From assembly GCA_037951165.1 (NCBI GenBank), contig JBBDHG010000110.1, forward strand, positions 1,444,501 to 1,508,500: a stretch of DNA of 64,000 nt. Reading direction: 5' to 3'. The stretch's first letter is position 1, and each line of letters begins with the position of its first letter. The position numbers were made by a program, and so were the translations under genes. The notes beneath the pieces are model-generated. The model saw nothing but the letters and a program-made list of their open reading frames with translations. It made no database searches and was not told the DNA's origin. The stretch comes from Lophius americanus. Taxonomy: Eukaryota; Chordata; Actinopteri; Lophiiformes; Lophiidae. Below, piece after piece: positions 60,301-64,000 of this stretch.

Positions 60301-63300
60301 TTTCCCTGCAAAAGGCAGCTATATTTCTTGGTCATATAAGGTTATATAATATGTGTAGGTGGTGTTATTATAGCCGTCACTTCATATTAGATTAGAAGGG
60401 TAGTGCTGCAGTTGTCACCCGGGCCAGAGTAACCTGGCTCATCTTAAAATGGCTACTTGCCCTCATCCTTGCTGTCTGACCCTAAGATTTCCCTTTCTCA
60501 CTCCAAATCATCGTATTATTCTTTGGATACAGTCAATCTCTTTTAACTCTTGACTTGGCCCTCAGTGATTTCACCGTTTGTGTCATAGATTTCCCTGTGA
60601 TGATTGATAAAGTTTTTCTAATCTATTCTATTCCTGTCAGTCCCATGTGTGTCTCTCCATGCTACCTACCCCGAGGCACACCTCACAGTTACCCCTTTTT
60701 CGTCATATTCCCATTCTCCCTTAGGACACCTACTCTGTCTCTGGGCCTCGATGGTAATTGCAAGTGATCGGAATAGTGATTCTATTTCAGGAATTTTGCA
60801 ATAATTCCTTCTATTTAACACATGAATGTGTTCAACACTGGCAAAGGAACACGTTGCTACCAAAACTGAAATGGGATCCATTGAAACAGAAAGACCGTTG
60901 CCATGGAAAAATGATGTAACACTGCTCCCTGCAGCTGCCATGCATTAATAAGTAAGATTGTTCTTGAGTGAAAAGAGAAGAAAATGCAGTGGGGTAGAAA
61001 AGGTAAGGTTTGGAAGCTACGAAAAGGCAGAGAACGTTAGAGATAGAAAGTAAGTGAGAGATAGAAAAGAAGGATCGTGTGTACTGTACGTTTGGTGTGG
61101 CTCAGAAGGAGCTGACCAGATGGTTTTCATGAACAGGATCTGACCCTCGGCTGGATCACATTTTCAGGCACATTACTTCATCCTCAGCCCCCCTTCTTCC
61201 ATTCTATCCTCCCATCACTCAACACCTCATCCTCCCTGTCAGTCAAATCCAACAATTTCCCAAGGATTTTCAATTTCCACTTTAATTTTGTGCCACTTCT
61301 AACACCATGGTTCTCTATGGGTTGTGGCAATAAATTGTCAAATATTCAAACCTAATAGTCATGTTGCAAACCACAAGGAACTCATTTAAATCTGAAAATG
61401 AATGTTTTGTTTAGAAAAAGGAACTGGTTTTTTTTTCTACTTGGGTAAATGCATACAATTGTATTGATTATGATTAGCTCCTTCAGTGCAAATGTAGTCC
61501 TAGCCATGAGTAGATGTCATAAGACCTACGGACAAAGGCAACTCCATAGAATATGAGAATAAATAAAATGCATTGAAAGATTATAAACATTTCAACGTAA
61601 AAACCAAATCTAAGAAAGCTAGAAAAGAGAAGATTACCTTTTAATTAGACTCTCTTTCAAAGATAGCTTAAAAACATTGAACATTGGCACTTTAACCACT
61701 CTGACTGGTTCCCTAATATTCCCCTTTTTGAGCTATTATGAATCATTATGATAACATTTGTTGTACAACCTGACATACAGGTTGCTTTTTTCTTTTAAAT
61801 GTCTAGCATCTGCATACTGAAATCCTAGTATTGTATCTTTTGTTTCAAATGAAGTCCTTGTTTTGAAACTATCAGAGCTGGTTATCAAATAGAAGGCTAT
61901 GTATTGATCGGCTTTACTCCTCATTGCACAAATAATCCTCACTCAGAGAAGGAGAGAAAGAAGGATAGATACAGCAGAGCTATTGAGGAAATATAAATTT
62001 ATGATTGAATGATTGAAAGAAAGGGTCCACATTCTCTCCTTATTACACACTCCTCCTCTCTGGTATCAGACCTCACAATCTAACAGAAGATGTGTCATTA
62101 GCTTTTAACTGGGATATAGCATTGTGTCTGTATATGAGGGTGGGTGTGGGTGTGTGTGTGTGTGTGTGTGCACCAATGTGGATGTGTAAATAGAATCCAG
62201 TTCCATCATCTGCTGTGTAGTGTCAATGCATTGATGACCTAACAGCCATTACAGATGCGCACACATATTTGACCCTCTCAGCGGACTGCACTGGAAAAGT
62301 GCTTACCAGGATTCTCTTGTGTCTGTAACCTCTTGAACTTCAGAGGCCCAGAGACCTGGAACAGATTTTCATTAGGATAAAAACTCACAGCAGCTACAAT
62401 TTCAAGATTGGGATGCTTTAAAATTGTAGGGGATGGATGATGGTGGTTTTCCCCCTGAACTCTGGAAGTATTTTGGAAAACTTGTTTTGAGGTGAATGCG
62501 GTTAAATTGTAGTAGCATACACCGACCCTTTTGTCGAAGGACAGAGGAGAAGCCATGCCAAATGCAGGTCATATCAAATCAACTGAGGTTAAGAACAGCC
62601 CAGGTTTGCCTGCTTGATTCAGTCTCAGAGCATAAATCAGTGGTGGTGAATATTAGCCAGACTTAGCCAGTAAAAGCTCTTTTCATCTGCAGTCCATCAC
62701 TATCTGATCCAACTTGGCCTTGTATTACATACTGCATAACATAGCCACCTCCACTCACTTCAACTGGCGTAGAGAAAAATTGTCTGGCCATACTACTACT
62801 GTAGATAAACCCAGCCAAGGCTATTTCATACATCTGCCAAACTACAATCTACCTGATTACCATCACTCAGTCATATATAAGTGCCTTGTTTCTCTGAGCT
62901 GTACCATTAATCTTTCCTGATCTACCGACCATTAACACAAGTCCATTTCACCCCATTCCAATTAGCAGCCTGTCTTAGTCAAACCAAGCCACCCCATACT
63001 AACTGAAACTACAGTTTCACATCAGACTACTCTCAACACCACTACTTTCTCAGTGCATCCTTAGCCAGCATGGCCACCCCCCAGATCCCATCTGTATTGG
63101 CTCACCAAGCTTGGGTGGTGGAGGTATGATCATTTGAGATCGGGGTGGGAGTAGGCGAGGCAGGCCGAGCCGTCCACACTCCTAAGGCCACTGTTGGATC
63201 AATAAACGTAGCGATCAAAGTCGCAATTAACCCACCGTGCTAACACAAACAGCCGGGCCAGCAGAAACAAACAAAGCCTTCATGTCACCTAAAGCGTTTA

Positions 63301-64000
63301 TTTTTGCAGATTTCCACCTCGGCCAGGGAGACCTCCAGTGCTTGTCAGCTTCTGTAAGCAGTGTTAGAGGAGAGGAATGCAGGGCCACAGGAATGGCTGG
63401 CTGCCTGGCCGTGCTGCTGTGCCAGGCCACGAGCTTATTGCTTGTGGTGCCATGTGGGTGAGAGCTTGCCTATCTGTTGTCAGGAGGCATCACGCTTAGT
63501 TGCCTTTATCATAGACATCACAGGAGAAAGTTTTCTGAGCTTTCAGGAAAAACATAATTTGTGTACATGCGTACACCACAACGCACATCTGTGTCATCCT
63601 CCGAAACAAACATTAATCATGTTAATTTACAGTGGGACACTATTTACTCTACTTTAACCGCTATTTACTATTGCACTCACTATTCCAAATGTGTTTTTGG
63701 ACAGAACTGAATGCAGGGGGATATGAAGGGGAACCAGGAGGTTAACAGTGGGTGGGGTATCCAAAGATATTGGTTTTTTTTTAAGGGGGGTTGCTCTATG
63801 GACCTTCTGTTCATCTGACCGGCCACTTAGGAAACAGAGTGTCCCGTCTGGTGCAGGAACAGGAAGATTACATTTGGAGAGGTATCAGGTTTTTAAAAAC
63901 AAAGGGATGTGTTTTCCGTTTGCTGCCGATCTCTCCACTGACATTATTCTGCTCCAGTGTTGCAAATGTTTTCACCCGGGATGCTGGGAGAGTGTTTCTA
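57372..64000 (+). other. vps13b: vps13b intron downstream of exon C (3' end outside window)
   Basis: The intron starts gtacta and runs off the window. The expected next exon, encoding something like LEVQSCCVFIPND in the human protein, was not seen. Contents are AT-rich unique sequence, a GT microsatellite at 62139-62170 and a GC-richer non-repetitive block at about 63150-63460. The AG...GT-bracketed piece inside that block does not read as VPS13B. Confidence 0.75.
62139..62170. repeat. (GT)n microsatellite
   Basis: GGGTGTGGG lead-in followed by about ten perfect GT units. Confidence 0.93.

Noticed and set aside
63311..63352. Next vps13b exon
   Set aside because: It is bracketed by gcag and gtaagc, but its translations do not match the LEVQSCC... 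continuation expected after exon C.
1..64000. Intronic microRNAs miR-599 and miR-875, which lie in VPS13B introns in human
   Set aside because: I looked by eye for the mature sequences on both strands and did not see them; they probably belong to a later intron.

Overview
This window is vertebrate nuclear DNA, almost certainly from a ray-finned (teleost) fish. It is AT-leaning, intron-dominated and rich in dinucleotide microsatellites. It carries decayed teleost-type mobile elements: an L2-like LINE, Tc1-like transposons and a tRNA-derived SINE family. There is no operon structure, no bacterial gene and no credible intact single-exon gene. Nearly all open frames of 60-190 codons are chance or low-complexity frames, many of them reading through CA/GT microsatellites.

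The only gene I can support is vps13b on the + strand. VPS13B (the Cohen syndrome protein) is a very large bridge-like lipid-transfer protein of the Golgi. Three consecutive internal exons are visible at 43211-43320, 45685-45817 and 57238-57371. Each has a consensus acceptor and donor, their phases join correctly (x|GT, 0/0, G|AA), and together they encode about 125 residues that I recognise from the N-terminal quarter of the vertebrate protein. The coding part is 377 bp, about 0.6% of the window. The rest is intron: at least 43.2 kb upstream (the preceding exon was not found), 2.36 kb, 11.4 kb, and at least 6.6 kb downstream (the next exon was not found).

Layout. 1-43210 is one long intron. 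It holds an inverted L2-like LINE remnant (about 3121-4525) with a 25-copy 11-bp minisatellite inside it, and (CA/GCAC)n, (GA)n, (TA)n and (GT)n arrays. It also holds three members of a tRNA-derived SINE family (11759-11984 minus, 29991-30241 plus, 39920-40065 plus), two internally deleted Tc1-like elements (about 25082-25587 and 36087-36570) and three diverged copies of an unclassified repeat (about 5285-5690, 22083-22310, 40330-40800). A GGAAAG-rich DNA-transposon-like block (about 20990-21568), two LINE 3' tails and two inverted repeats (34812-34859, 37081-37171) complete it. 43211-57371 contains the three vps13b exons and their introns. 57372-64000 is intron with a GT microsatellite and a non-repetitive GC-richer block near 63150-63460.

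No previously undescribed multi-gene system is evident. The observations most worth checking are the hairpin at 34812-34859, the three-copy unclassified repeat family, the parallel internal deletions in the two Tc1-like copies, the minisatellite born inside a LINE, and several intronic blocks that could be conserved regulatory elements. All identifications come from reading the sequence and from memory of the families; no database search was run.
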